Of a stretch of 62,930 nucleotides of DNA, positions 7,533 to 16,176 are shown one piece after another (position 1 is the stretch's first letter; every line of letters starts with the position of its first letter). Position numbers and translations under genes: made by a program. A model generated the notes under the pieces. The model saw only the letters and a program-made list of their open reading frames with translations, ran no database searches and was not told where the DNA came from. This DNA comes from Paractinoplanes rishiriensis (GTDB lineage Bacteria; Actinomycetota; Actinomycetes; Mycobacteriales; Micromonosporaceae): positions 1-62,930 of the forward strand of contig NZ_BOMV01000053.1 of the NCBI RefSeq assembly GCF_016862375.1, read 5' to 3'.

Positions 7533-8984
7533 ATGACGAGCTCGGTGCGTGGTGGCCAACTGGCCCGGTTGCTCGGCCAGTGGCATTCGCTGCCCGGCCG
7601 GCACCGGAGCCCCGACTACGCCGCGCTGGCCGCCGCCGTGCGCGGTCTGCTGTCCGACGGACGGCTGCCGCTCGGCGTACGCCTGCCCGCCGAGCGCGAG
7701 CTGGCCGAGGCGCTCGGCATCAGCCGCACCACGGTCACCGCCGCGTACCGGGCCCTGCGCGAGACCGGCCACCTCACCAGCCGGCGCGGCGCCGGCAGCT
7801 GGACCACCCTGCCGAACGGGCACCGGGTGGCCACCTCGGGCCTGTGGGCGGCCGAGGACGACCGCGACGTGATCGACATGGGCGTGGCGGCCTCGGCGGC
7901 GCCGGACGAGCTGGTGGCGGCGGCCCGGGACGCGGCCGAGGACCTGCCACGGTACCTGGGCAGCGCCGGCTATCACCCGACCGGGTTGATGGAGCTGCGC
8001 GAGGCGGTCGCGGCCGGGTACACGACCCGCGGGGTGACCACCTCAGCCGAGCAGATCCTCATCACGGCCGGCACCCAGCAGGCCCTCGACCTGGTGCTGC
8101 GGCTCTCGGTGCCGGCCGGGTCGCCGGTGCTGGTGGAGGCGCCGACCTATCCGAACGCGCTGGCCGCGCTGTCCGCCCGCCGGGCCCGGATCAACACGCA
8201 CGGCCTGGACACGTCGACCGGCTGGGACGGCGAGCTGCTGCTGGGTGCGCTGCGCCAGTCGCGCCCGCGGGTGGCGTACGTGATCCCGGAATTTCAGAAT
8301 CCCACCGGTCACCTGATGCCGGCGGCGCTGCGCGAGCGGATGGTGGCCACCGCGCACTCGGCCGGCACCGAGCTGATCGTCGACGAGTCCTTTGTGGATC
8401 TTCCGCTGGACGGCGTGGAGATGCCGCCGCCGGTGGCCGTGTTCGACCGGCACTCGCGGGTGGTGTCGATCGGCGGGATGAGCAAGGCGTACTGGGGCGG
8501 CCTGCGGATCGGCTGGGTGCGCGCGTCGGCGCCGCTGGTGCAGCGGCTCGCGGCCATCCGGGTCGGCGTCGACATGGCCAGCCCGGTGCTGGAGCAACTC
8601 GTCGGCGTCCGGCTGCTGGCAAAGTCGTCGCAGCTCGTCGCGGCCCGCCGGGCCCAGTTGCGCGGCCGCCGGGACGCGCTGGTGGCGGCGCTGCGCGAGC
8701 AGCTGCCGGAGTGGAGTTTCGTGGTGCCGGCCGGCGGGGTCACGCTCTGGGCCGAGCTGGACGGGCCGATCTCGAGCGCGCTCGCCCGGGCCGCCGAGGA
8801 CGTCCGGGTGCGGCTGGCGCCGGGGCCCCGGTTCGGGCTGGACGGCACGCTGGAGCGCTTCCTGCGGCTGCCGTTCACGCTGCCGGCCGAGGAACTGGCC
8901 GAGGCGGTGCGGCGGATCGCGGCGGTGCGCTACGACCTCGACCGGCCCCGCCCGTCCTGGCGTACCCCGTCGGTGATCGCCTAG
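7533..8984 (+). CDS. MocR-type regulator (GntR HTH plus aminotransferase fold), YczR-like
   Basis: A 483-residue chimeric regulator. It has a GntR winged helix at about residues 25-90 (YAALAAAVRGLLSDGRLPLG, LAEALGISRTTVTAAYRALR) and a fold-type I aminotransferase domain from about residue 110 (ITAGTQQALDLVLRLSV, PEFQNPTGHLMP, IVDESF). The PLP-binding Lys is in SIGGMSKAYWGGLRIGW. The ATG at 7533 follows GGGAGG at a good distance. Divergence from a YczE-type gene marks it as a YczR-like MocR, presumably responding to PLP or a PLP adduct. Its stop codon overlaps the stop of the convergent PNPOx-like gene by four bases (CTAG). Confidence 0.9.
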   Translation: MTSSVRGGQLARLLGQWHSLPGRHRSPDYAALAAAVRGLLSDGRLPLGVRLPAERELAEALGISRTTVTAAYRALRETGHLTSRRGAGSWTTLPNGHRVATSGLWAAEDDRDVIDMGVAASAAPDELVAAARDAAEDLPRYLGSAGYHPTGLMELREAVAAGYTTRGVTTSAEQILITAGTQQALDLVLRLSVPAGSPVLVEAPTYPNALAALSARRARINTHGLDTSTGWDGELLLGALRQSRPRVAYVIPEFQNPTGHLMPAALRERMVATAHSAGTELIVDESFVDLPLDGVEMPPPVAVFDRHSRVVSIGGMSKAYWGGLRIGWVRASAPLVQRLAAIRVGVDMASPVLEQLVGVRLLAKSSQLVAARRAQLRGRRDALVAALREQLPEWSFVVPAGGVTLWAELDGPISSALARAAEDVRVRLAPGPRFGLDGTLERFLRLPFTLPAEELAEAVRRIAAVRYDLDRPRPSWRTPSVIA

Positions 8985-9433
8985 ATCAGCCAGGCGCCGT
9001 CGCGCATCAGGGTCCGGCCGGCGATCTCGTTCTCCTCGCGCCAGGCCAGGATGCGATCCGGGCGCAAAATCAGGAAGACGTACGACTCACCAGCCGTCCG
9101 CGGGTCCCAGTCGTTCTGGCCGGCGTATGCCTCGCCCAGCGCGCCGGACGAGGCCACCTCGGCGGTCCGCTCCAGAACCGCGTCGATCAGCACCACGTCG
9201 CGGGTGTGCCCGAGAGCGAGCCGGGCCCGGCCGTTCGCCAGCAGGTTGCGGGCAACCGGCGTGGTGCGGGCGGTGGCCAGCACGATCCGCTCGTTGTGCC
9301 AGGCCGCGGTGAGCGGCACCAGGAACGGCCGGTCGCCCTCGGCGGTGGCGACCCAGACGTCGGCCACCGGGGCGGTCAGCTTGGCGAGCACGTCTGCCTT
9401 GCGCTGGGCGGGGTCACGCGGTTCGTCGGGCAC
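8981..9433 (-). CDS. Pyridoxamine 5'-phosphate oxidase-family flavoprotein
   Basis: About 150 residues with the split-barrel flavin fold of the PNPOx-like superfamily: VATAEGDRPFLVPLTAAWHNERIVLATARTTPVARNL near the N-terminus, then a second barrel half. The start is probably GTG 9433 (MPDEPRDPAQRKADVLAKL); upstream in-frame sequence is Ala/Gly-rich and out of family. Members bind FMN or F420 and act on various substrates; true pyridoxamine oxidase activity is not implied. Tail-to-tail overlap with a PLP-linked MocR gene is suggestive context only. Confidence 0.8.
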   Translation of the reverse strand: MPDEPRDPAQRKADVLAKLTAPVADVWVATAEGDRPFLVPLTAAWHNERIVLATARTTPVARNLLANGRARLALGHTRDVVLIDAVLERTAEVASSGALGEAYAGQNDWDPRTAGESYVFLILRPDRILAWREENEIAGRTLMRDGAWLI

Positions 9434-9487
9434 GGCCGGAAATGCTACGCGGCCGCCGGGTGACCCGGCGGCCGCGTGCAACGAACC

Positions 9488-11311
9488 TCAGAGCTGGGCG
9501 AGGCTGCCCGCGTACATCTTGTCGATCTGCTCGGCGAAGTTGGTCTCGACGCTGCGCCGCTTGATCTTCATGGACGGGGTGATCTCGCCGGCCTCGATGC
9601 TCAGGTCGCGCGGGAGGATCGCGAACTTCTTGATCGTCTCCCAGCGGTTGAGCTTCTGGTTCAGCTCCTTCACGTAGCCCTCGACGAGCTGCTCGGTCTC
9701 GGGCGCCGCCACCACCTCGGCGTAGCTCTTGCCGGCCAGCGGGCCGTCCTTGGCCCAGCCGAGGATGGCGTCCTCGTCGAGGGCGATCAGCATGGTGACG
9801 AAGTTGCGGGCCTGGCCCACCACGACCACCTGGGACGTGTACGGGCAGACCGCCTTGAACTGGCCCTCGATGGCCGACGGCGCGATGTATTTGCCGCCGG
9901 ACGTCTTGACCAGGTCTTTCTTGCGGTCGGTGATCTTGAGGTAGCCCTCGCCGTCGAGCTCGCCGATGTCGCCGGTGCGCAGCCAGCCGTCCTCGGTGAA
10001 CGACTCGGCGGTCTCCTGCGGCAGGTCGTGGTAGCCGCGCATCACCGGGGTGCCGCGGAGCAGCACCTCGCCGTCCGAGTCGATCTTGCACTCGAGGTCG
10101 CCGAGCGCCTGGCCGACCGTACCGATCTTGAGCTTGCCGAGCCGGTTGACGAAGTTGGCCGCGCTGCTCTCGGTCATGCCGTACCCCTCCATGATCGGAA
10201 GGTTGGCCGCCGCGAAGAACTCGGAGATGTCCCGGCTCAGCGGCGCCGAGCCGCTGACCAGCACCCGCAGCCGCCCGCCGAGGCGCTGCTGGAGCTTCGA
10301 GAAGACCAGCTTCTCGGCGAGCCCGTACTGCAGGCTGAGCGGGAACGGGATCGGCTTGCCGGCCTGGTCGAGCGCGACCTTCTGTTTGCCGACGCCGACC
10401 GCCCAGCTGAAGATCTTGGCCTTCGCGCCACCCGCGCCGAGCGCCGTGGTGACGGTCTTGTTGTAGACCTTCTCGAAGATGCGCGGCGCCGCGCACATCA
10501 GCGTCGGCTGGACGATGGCCAGCATCTCGACCAGCTTGTCGACCCGGCCGTCGACGTAGGTCGGCACGCCCACATGCACGATGCCGCAGAGCAGCACCTT
10601 GCCGAACGAGTGCGACAGCGGCAGCCACAGGTACTGCAGGTCGGTCGACTCGAACAGGCCGAGACTCTCCTGCGCGACGCCCTGCCAGACCCAGCCGTGG
10701 TGCAGCAGCTGCACGCCCTTGGGCTTGCCGGTGGTGCCGGAGGTGTAGATGAGGGTGGCGAGGTGATCGGGCGCGATGGTCTCGACCACCTCCTCGATCA
10801 GAGCCGGGTTGTCGCGCAGCGCCGCGGTGCCGCGCTCCTCCAGCTCGGCCAGGGTGAGCTGGGGCGGGGTGGCACCGGCGTCGGCCGCGCCGTCGAGCAG
10901 CACCACGTGGGTCACGCTGGTGTCGGCCCCGGAGATCTTGAGAGCCTGCTGCGGATTTTCGGCGATCAGCACCTTGGAACCCGAGTTGGCCACGATGTAG
11001 CTCGCGTCCTCGGGCTCGGTGGTGGGGTAGACCGTGGTGGTGGCCGCGCCGGAACAGTTGATGCCCAGGTCGGCCAGGACCCACTCGTACCGGGTGTTGG
11101 ACAGGATGGCCACCCGGTCCTCGAGGCCGATGCCGAGCGAGCGCAGGCCGGCCGCGATGGCCTTGGCCCGGTCTCCCACCTGTGCCCAGGTGTACCAGAT
11201 CATGCCGCTGTCATCGTTATTGGGAACGGCGAAGGCCTGACCGTTGGGAGTCGCCGCCACGCGCTTCAGGAACATATCGGGGATCGAGCGGTAAGGAACC
11301 TCGAGAGCCAT
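9488..11311 (-). CDS. Long-chain fatty acyl-CoA ligase (FadD15-like)
   Basis: AMP-forming acyl-CoA synthetase of 607 residues, which activates fatty acids to acyl-CoA through an acyl-adenylate. The P-loop-like motif IYTSGTTGKPKGVQ sits at about residue 189, MEGYGMTESSAANF follows, and the motif-5 region RTGDIGELDGEGYLKITDRKKDL lies in the C-terminal hinge. The size and the late motif KTSGGKYIAPSAIEG match the FadD15/long-chain group. ATG 11311 (MALEVPYRSIPDMFLKRV) gives the family N-terminus; a longer open frame upstream lacks similarity. A perfect palindrome 34 bp upstream may be its operator. Confidence 0.92.
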   Translation of the reverse strand: MALEVPYRSIPDMFLKRVAATPNGQAFAVPNNDDSGMIWYTWAQVGDRAKAIAAGLRSLGIGLEDRVAILSNTRYEWVLADLGINCSGAATTTVYPTTEPEDASYIVANSGSKVLIAENPQQALKISGADTSVTHVVLLDGAADAGATPPQLTLAELEERGTAALRDNPALIEEVVETIAPDHLATLIYTSGTTGKPKGVQLLHHGWVWQGVAQESLGLFESTDLQYLWLPLSHSFGKVLLCGIVHVGVPTYVDGRVDKLVEMLAIVQPTLMCAAPRIFEKVYNKTVTTALGAGGAKAKIFSWAVGVGKQKVALDQAGKPIPFPLSLQYGLAEKLVFSKLQQRLGGRLRVLVSGSAPLSRDISEFFAAANLPIMEGYGMTESSAANFVNRLGKLKIGTVGQALGDLECKIDSDGEVLLRGTPVMRGYHDLPQETAESFTEDGWLRTGDIGELDGEGYLKITDRKKDLVKTSGGKYIAPSAIEGQFKAVCPYTSQVVVVGQARNFVTMLIALDEDAILGWAKDGPLAGKSYAEVVAAPETEQLVEGYVKELNQKLNRWETIKKFAILPRDLSIEAGEITPSMKIKRRSVETNFAEQIDKMYAGSLAQL

Positions 11312-11344
11312 CGGGCGCCGCCTCACGAACTCATGTTTGGGGGT

Positions 11345-11363
11345 CGGTAACTTGGTGTTACCG
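11345..11363. promoter_or_regulatory. Perfect palindrome upstream of fadD-type gene
   Basis: CGGTAAC-TTGGT-GTTACCG is a 19-bp perfect inverted repeat (7-bp arms) between the fatty acyl-CoA ligase start and the MFS gene end. It is a candidate operator for a TetR-family fatty-acid regulator. It is too short, and lacks a T-run, for a convincing terminator of the MFS gene's opposite strand. Confidence 0.5.
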
Positions 11364-11430
11364 CAGGGTATTGAAAGCGCGCCGGGACGGCTAGTGCCAC
11401 GCCCGGCCCGACAAACGTTGAATTTCAAGT

Positions 11431-12660
11431 CTATCTACCCGGCTGGGCCGCAGCGGCTTCCTCGATCGGGCGCATGGTGCGGATACCGGCGGCCAGGCTG
11501 GCGGTCAGCGCGGCCACCGCCACCGAGGCGGCGAAGATCAGCACGGTGACCGGGCTGCCCCAGGCGGTCACGAAGAAGCCGGCCAGCAGCGGGGCCGCGG
11601 CCGCCACCGACATGGCGGCCAGGAAGATCACGCTGAGCACCCGGCCCTGTAGCCGGTCCGGGGTGATCGCGGCCTGGTAGCCGAACAGTGCCGCGTTGCA
11701 GGCCGGGCCGAGGAACACGGCCAGAGCGACCGGCACGGCCGCCAGTACGGTGGTGGTCATCATCGCGCTGGCGCCCAGCACGCCGACCGCGGCCCAGGTG
11801 ATGAAGCGGATCAGCCGGGCGAACGGCAGCCAGCGCTGGAGTGTGGGCGCCGCGAACGCGCCGACCAGCCCGCCGACCCCGACGATCGTCTCGGTCAGCC
11901 CGATCACGCCGGGCGAGACCTGGTGCTGTTGCAGGGTCACGATGATGGTGAAGATGGTGCCGCTGAGCGCGAAGTTGAGCGGCGCCGCGATGGCCAGCAC
12001 GGCGCGCAGGAACGGGTTGCCGAAGACGAACCGCAGCCCCTCGGCCAGCGCCGCCGCGTGCCCGGGGTGCTCCTCGTCGCGTTCGGCCTGCAGCGGCTTG
12101 CGGATCAGCGCGACGCCGACCAGCGAGGCGAGGTAGGACAGGGCGTTGCCGAGGAACGGCAGCGCGTGGGTGAGGCCGAACAGCAGCCCGCCCAGCGGCG
12201 GGCCGGCCAGCGAGGTGCCGTAGCTGCGGGCCTCGTTGCGGGCCACCGCGGCGGGCAGTTGGGCGGCCGGGACGATGCTGCGCAGCGAGGCGTGCTCGAC
12301 CGTGTTGAACAGCGCCGAGCAGATCGCGTCCAGCACCGCCACCACGATGATCACGGCGAGGCCGGCCCGGTCGGTGGCCACCGCGGCGGCCAGCGTGAGA
12401 AAGGCGAGCAGGCGTACGGCGTCGCAGACCAGCATGGCCCGGCGCCGGTCGACCCGGTCGGCCAGCACCCCGGCGGGCAGCCGGCAGAGCACCTTGGTGA
12501 CCAGGGCGGCGGTGCCGACCGCGCCGGCCTGCACCGCGGAGCCGGTCGACTCGAGCACCAGCAGCGGCACCGCCAGCATGGCGATGGCGCCGCCGAGGTC
12601 GGACAGCGACTGGCTGGTCCACAGGAGGTTGAACTCCCGGTTGCGCCAGAGACTGGTCAC
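11431..12660 (-). CDS. MFS transporter (MFS_3/EntS-like)
   Basis: About 409 residues with twelve predicted helices. The N-terminus MTSLWRNREFNLLWTSQSLSDLG and the motif-A-like loop GVLADRVDRRRAMLVCD between helices 2 and 3 are typical of drug or siderophore exporters of this superfamily. The start is probably GTG 12660, with GTG 12675 (five residues longer) as alternative; further upstream codons are out of family. It is divergent from the second MocR regulator gene with a 142-bp gap, so regulation by that protein is possible. The substrate is unknown. Confidence 0.85.
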   Translation of the reverse strand: MTSLWRNREFNLLWTSQSLSDLGGAIAMLAVPLLVLESTGSAVQAGAVGTAALVTKVLCRLPAGVLADRVDRRRAMLVCDAVRLLAFLTLAAAVATDRAGLAVIIVVAVLDAICSALFNTVEHASLRSIVPAAQLPAAVARNEARSYGTSLAGPPLGGLLFGLTHALPFLGNALSYLASLVGVALIRKPLQAERDEEHPGHAAALAEGLRFVFGNPFLRAVLAIAAPLNFALSGTIFTIIVTLQQHQVSPGVIGLTETIVGVGGLVGAFAAPTLQRWLPFARLIRFITWAAVGVLGASAMMTTTVLAAVPVALAVFLGPACNAALFGYQAAITPDRLQGRVLSVIFLAAMSVAAAAPLLAGFFVTAWGSPVTVLIFAASVAVAALTASLAAGIRTMRPIEEAAAAQPGR

Positions 12661-12802
12661 GCGCCGGCCCGCCACATGGACCGGGCCCCGATCGCACTGC
12701 GCATCAGCCCGGTCACCTAGCGCAAGGTATTTAGCGCCGGCGATCCGCGCAACATTTACGGCGTCGATTAGCACGGGCTGCGAGGTGGGGTTTGATGGGC
12801 AG

Positions 12803-14197
12803 GTGGACCTGGTCATCGACGTACGGGGGAGCGGCGAGAAGACGGTGCTGGTCTACCGCGCCCTGCGCGAGGCCATCGCGGACGGCCGGCTGCCCGCCGG
12901 GCACCGGTTGCCGGCCAGCCGCCGGCTCGCCGCCGACCTGGGGGTGGCGCGGGGCAGCGTGAGCACCGCGTACGAGCGGCTTGTGGCCGAGGGTTACCTG
13001 TCGTCCCGGGTCGGTTCGGGCACGTACGTGGCGGACGTGCCGGCCCCGAACCGGCCGCGCCGGGCCGGCACCGACCCGCTGCGACCGCGGCTGCCGCTGG
13101 CACCGGAACCGACCAGCGGCAGCCGGCCCGCGCCGCGGTACGACTTCCGCACCGGCATCCCGGACGTGCGGCTGTTCCCGTTCGACACCTGGCGCCGGCT
13201 GGTCGCGGCGGAACTGCGGCTGCGGGCCAACGACCCGGGCACCTACGCGGCGCCGCACGGCCATCCGGGACTGCGCGCCGCGATCGCCCGCTACCTCGGC
13301 TACGCCCGGTCGGTGCGGGTGACCGCCGAGGACGTCCTGATCACCAACGGCACCCAGCACGCGCTCGATCTGCTGGCCCGGGTGCTGCTGCGCCCCGGCG
13401 ACGTGGTCGCGGTCGAGGAGCCGGGCTACCCGCCGGCCCGGCGGCTGTTCGAGACGCTCGGCGCCCGGGTGGTGGGTGTGCCACTGGACGACGAGGGCCT
13501 GCTGGTGTCCGCGCTGCCGGCCGGCTGCCGGCTGGTCTACACCACTCCGTCACACCAGTTCCCGCTGGGCCGGCCGATGAGCCTGGCCCGCCGCCGGGAA
13601 CTGCTCGGCTGGGCCCGGTCCCGGCCCGCCGCGGTGGTCGAGGACGACTACGACAGCGAGTTCCGCTACTCGTCCCGGCCGCTGGAACCGCTGTACCGGC
13701 TGGACACCGCGGGCCGGGTGCTCTATCTGGGCACGTTCTCCAAGAGCATGCTGCCCGCCATCCGGACCGGGTTCGTGCTGGTGCCGCCGGGTCTGCGGGA
13801 CGCGGTGGCGGCGGCCCGGCAACTCGGCGACGGCTTCGGCCAGATGGCGCTCCAGGCCGCGCTGGCCCGGTTCATCGACGACGGCCTGCTGGCCCGGCAC
13901 GTGCGCCGGGCCGGGAAGGCGTACGCGGCGCGGCACGCCCGGATCGTGGCTGCGCTGGACGGCATGCCCCGGCTGCGCCTGCTGCCCTCGGCGGCCGGCC
14001 TGCACGTCACCGCGCTGCTCACCGAGGGCCGGTCGGCACCGGTGGCGGCGGCCGCCGCCGCGGCCGGCCTGGCGGTGGACGACCTGACCGCCTACAGCGG
14101 GCAGGACGGCTTCGTGTTCGGATTCGGCGCCGTCGACCCGGCGCTGATCGGCGAGGGGCTGACGATCTTCGCGGACCTGCTGGACCGCCACGCCTGA
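12803..14197 (+). CDS. Second MocR-type regulator (PdxR/GabR-like)
   Basis: About 464 residues from GTG 12803. The GntR winged helix is at residues 10-75 (LVYRALREAIADGRLPAGHR, LAADLGVARGSVSTAYERL) and the aminotransferase-fold domain follows from about residue 110. Visible motifs are ITNGTQHALDLLARVL, VVEDDYDSEFRY and the PLP Lys in LGTFSKSMLPAIRTGFVLVP. It ends in TGA TAG, two stops in a row. Its last 106 bases are antisense to the end of the APC permease gene. It is divergent from an MFS gene and convergent with an APC permease, so either could be its target; the boxes at 15391-15439 favour the permease. Confidence 0.9.
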   Translation: MDLVIDVRGSGEKTVLVYRALREAIADGRLPAGHRLPASRRLAADLGVARGSVSTAYERLVAEGYLSSRVGSGTYVADVPAPNRPRRAGTDPLRPRLPLAPEPTSGSRPAPRYDFRTGIPDVRLFPFDTWRRLVAAELRLRANDPGTYAAPHGHPGLRAAIARYLGYARSVRVTAEDVLITNGTQHALDLLARVLLRPGDVVAVEEPGYPPARRLFETLGARVVGVPLDDEGLLVSALPAGCRLVYTTPSHQFPLGRPMSLARRRELLGWARSRPAAVVEDDYDSEFRYSSRPLEPLYRLDTAGRVLYLGTFSKSMLPAIRTGFVLVPPGLRDAVAAARQLGDGFGQMALQAALARFIDDGLLARHVRRAGKAYAARHARIVAALDGMPRLRLLPSAAGLHVTALLTEGRSAPVAAAAAAAGLAVDDLTAYSGQDGFVFGFGAVDPALIGEGLTIFADLLDRHA

Positions 14198-15372
14198 TAG
14201 CCGACCGCGCCGGCCGCCACCACGAGGCTGAGCAGGGCCGGCGGCCCGGTGAGCCAGAGCAGCCCGAGCACCGCGGCGAACGCCACCGCGGCGCCGGCCC
14301 GGGTGCGCCCCGGCGGCAGCAGCCGCAGCGCGGCCGCGGTGCCGATCACGTACACCAGCGTGAAGCAACCGGTGACCAGCAGCATCGAGGTGTGCAGGTC
14401 GATCGGCAGCACCACCGAGACCAGCGCGCCGGCCAGCACGAAGGTGAGCGACCGGCGCTGGCTGCCGAACACCCGGGCGGGCAGCGCGCCGTCCCGGGCC
14501 AGGGCCGCGCCGAGCCGGGACGCGCCGGCCAGGTAGGCGTTCACCGCGCCGATGGTGAGCAGCACCGCGACCACCGCGGTGACCTCGCGGACCGGGCCGC
14601 CGACGCCGACCGCGAGCAGGTCGGCCAGCGGGGCCGGGCTGCCGGCCAGGGCCGGGCCGAGCACCAGCACGCTGGTCACCGCGACGGCCAGGTAGAGCGC
14701 GCCGACCACCACGACCGCCACCGCCGCGGCCCGGGGCACGTCGCGGCGCGGGTTGCGGTAGTCGGCGGCCAGCGAGGACACCGCCTCCCAGCCGGCGAAG
14801 CCCCAGACCAGCACGGCCGCGGCGGCGCCGACGCCGGCCCAGCCGTGCGGGGCGAACGGGGTGAGGTTGACCGCCCGGGCGTGCGGCAGCGCGGTGAGCA
14901 CGGCGGCCAGCAGCAGGACGGCCAGCGCCCCGGTGAGGACCAACTGGACCCGACCGGAGATCCGCAGGCCGAACCAGTTCATCAGGTAGACCGTGCCGAC
15001 GATGCCGAGGAACGTGCCGAGCATGGTGGCGCGGCCGCCGCCTAGCACGTCGGCCACGTAACCGCCGGCGAACGCGGCCGCGGCCGGCGCGCCGAGCGGG
15101 ACGGCGAAGTAGAAGCACCAGCCGACCGCGGCCGCGGCGCGCGGGCCGAATGCCAGCCGGACGTAGGTGGAGACGCCGCCGCCGTCCGGGTGCCGGGCGC
15201 CGAGCGCGGCGAAGGTCCAGGCCAGGGGCGCGGACAGGACGATCAGGGCGACCCAGGCGACCAGCGAGGCCGGACCGGCCACCTCGGCGGCCAGGGCCGG
15301 CATGGAGATCACGCCGGTGCCGAGGACGGCGCCGACGCTGAGGGCGGTGCCTTGCGCCACGGAAAGCTTCAT
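14092..15372 (-). CDS. APC-superfamily amino-acid permease (YjeH-like)
   Basis: A 426-residue membrane protein with about twelve helices. The APC helix-1 signature SVGAVLGTGVISMPALAAEVAGP is near the N-terminus and HPDGGGVSTYVRLAFG follows helix 2, as in YjeH-type exporters of methionine and branched-chain amino acids. Direction and substrate are inferred from family only. The C-terminal 35 codons (rich in Ser, Pro and Asn and not membrane-like) lie antisense to the MocR gene and look like an extension rather than part of the family core. ATG 15372 follows a region with three CCAAT-type boxes. Confidence 0.88.
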   Translation of the reverse strand: MKLSVAQGTALSVGAVLGTGVISMPALAAEVAGPASLVAWVALIVLSAPLAWTFAALGARHPDGGGVSTYVRLAFGPRAAAAVGWCFYFAVPLGAPAAAAFAGGYVADVLGGGRATMLGTFLGIVGTVYLMNWFGLRISGRVQLVLTGALAVLLLAAVLTALPHARAVNLTPFAPHGWAGVGAAAAVLVWGFAGWEAVSSLAADYRNPRRDVPRAAAVAVVVVGALYLAVAVTSVLVLGPALAGSPAPLADLLAVGVGGPVREVTAVVAVLLTIGAVNAYLAGASRLGAALARDGALPARVFGSQRRSLTFVLAGALVSVVLPIDLHTSMLLVTGCFTLVYVIGTAAALRLLPPGRTRAGAAVAFAAVLGLLWLTGPPALLSLVVAAGAVGYQAWRSSRSAKIVSPSPISAGSTAPNPNTKPSCPL

Positions 15373-15390
15373 GCGCCGAATCTAGGCGTC

Positions 15391-15439
15391 GATTGGCCCT
15401 TCGACTGGACCAATTCTGGGCTGTTCAGATGGGCCAATC
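15391..15439. promoter_or_regulatory. Three CCAAT-type boxes upstream of APC permease
   Basis: ATTGGCCC (15392-15399, inverted), CTGGACCAATT (15405-15415) and GGGCCAATC (15431-15439) share a GG[AG]CCAAT core: one inverted pair and one direct pair. CTGGAC followed by an AT-rich tail resembles operators described for MocR regulators such as TauR. The MocR gene convergent with the permease is the obvious candidate regulator. Confidence 0.5.
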
Positions 15440-16064
15440 ACAGGCCCAGCCGGGCCGTGCGCAGGCGGTCCGCAGCCTCCGCCGGGCCGTCGATCGTCAC
15501 CCGCGCGTTCGCCTGCCGGCCGGACAGGAACAGCGCCAGTTCGCCGGCCGGGCCGGACAGGGTGAGCTGCGGATGGTCGCCGGACACCAGGGTGCCCTGG
15601 CCGTCCGCCACCACGGTGACCGGCAGGCCCAGCCGGCGCAGCGCGATGCGGCCGGTGAACTGGGTGCCCCGCCAGATCGCGTGCTCCTGCCCGGGGTCCA
15701 GGGTGCGCGGCTCCCAGCCGGGCCGGCCGCGCCGCACGTCCTCGTGGTGGATGAAGAACTCGACCGCGTTGGTCAGCTCGTCCAGCAGTGGATTGCTCAC
15801 CGGGCTCCACCACGGCGGGTTCCGCACCTCGGCGACGATCTCCGGGTACGGGCGGGCCGCGGTCGCCCGGCGCACCCGCTCGCCGTACTCGCGCAGCGGC
15901 GGCACCAGCAGCCCGGCGCTCGCATCCGGTCGCCGGTCCCGGACCACCAGGTGGGCGGCCAGGTCGCGGGTGGTCCAGCCGGTGCACAGGGTGGGCTCGT
16001 CCGGGCCGCGCTCCAGCAGCAGGTCACTGAGCAGCCGCCGCTCATTCTTCGCATAGGTGGTCAC
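15438..16064 (-). CDS. TIGR03085-family (maleylpyruvate isomerase/DinB-like) protein
   Basis: About 208 residues from GTG 16064 (MTTYAKNERRLLSDLLLERGPDEPTLCTGW). The four-helix metal-binding bundle typical of the MDMPI/DinB group is indicated by TGWTTRDLAAHLVVRDRRPD and FFIHHEDVRRG, which carry the putative metal ligands. TIGR03085 proteins are actinobacterial and uncharacterised; thiol-dependent (mycothiol) transfer chemistry is possible by homology to the wider superfamily. Divergent from the ABC exporter genes; a nested inverted repeat lies in the gap. Confidence 0.85.
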   Translation of the reverse strand: MTTYAKNERRLLSDLLLERGPDEPTLCTGWTTRDLAAHLVVRDRRPDASAGLLVPPLREYGERVRRATAARPYPEIVAEVRNPPWWSPVSNPLLDELTNAVEFFIHHEDVRRGRPGWEPRTLDPGQEHAIWRGTQFTGRIALRRLGLPVTVVADGQGTLVSGDHPQLTLSGPAGELALFLSGRQANARVTIDGPAEAADRLRTARLGL

Positions 16065-16070
16065 GAACGT

Positions 16071-16110
16071 GATGGTAGACACATTGTCATCGGTGTGAAC
16101 GATCACCATC
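16071..16110. promoter_or_regulatory. Nested inverted repeat in a divergent promoter
   Basis: GATGGT (16071-16076) pairs with ACCATC (16105-16110), and ACAC/GTGT pairs inside it. The 40-bp dyad sits between the TIGR03085 gene and the ABC exporter genes and could be an operator serving both. No regulator gene is adjacent. Confidence 0.3.
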
Positions 16111-16176
16111 GTTTCGGCAGGATGGACCGGTAAGGCCGGGAGTGCCGGCGAATGCTTACCAGGCGGGTAGGAAAAC

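Noticed and set aside
9476..11350. 624-codon open frame antisense to the fatty acyl-CoA ligase gene
   Set aside because: Composition is Leu/Gly/Asp/His-rich as typical of antisense frames of high-GC genes; no domain is recognisable and the minus-strand gene is certain.
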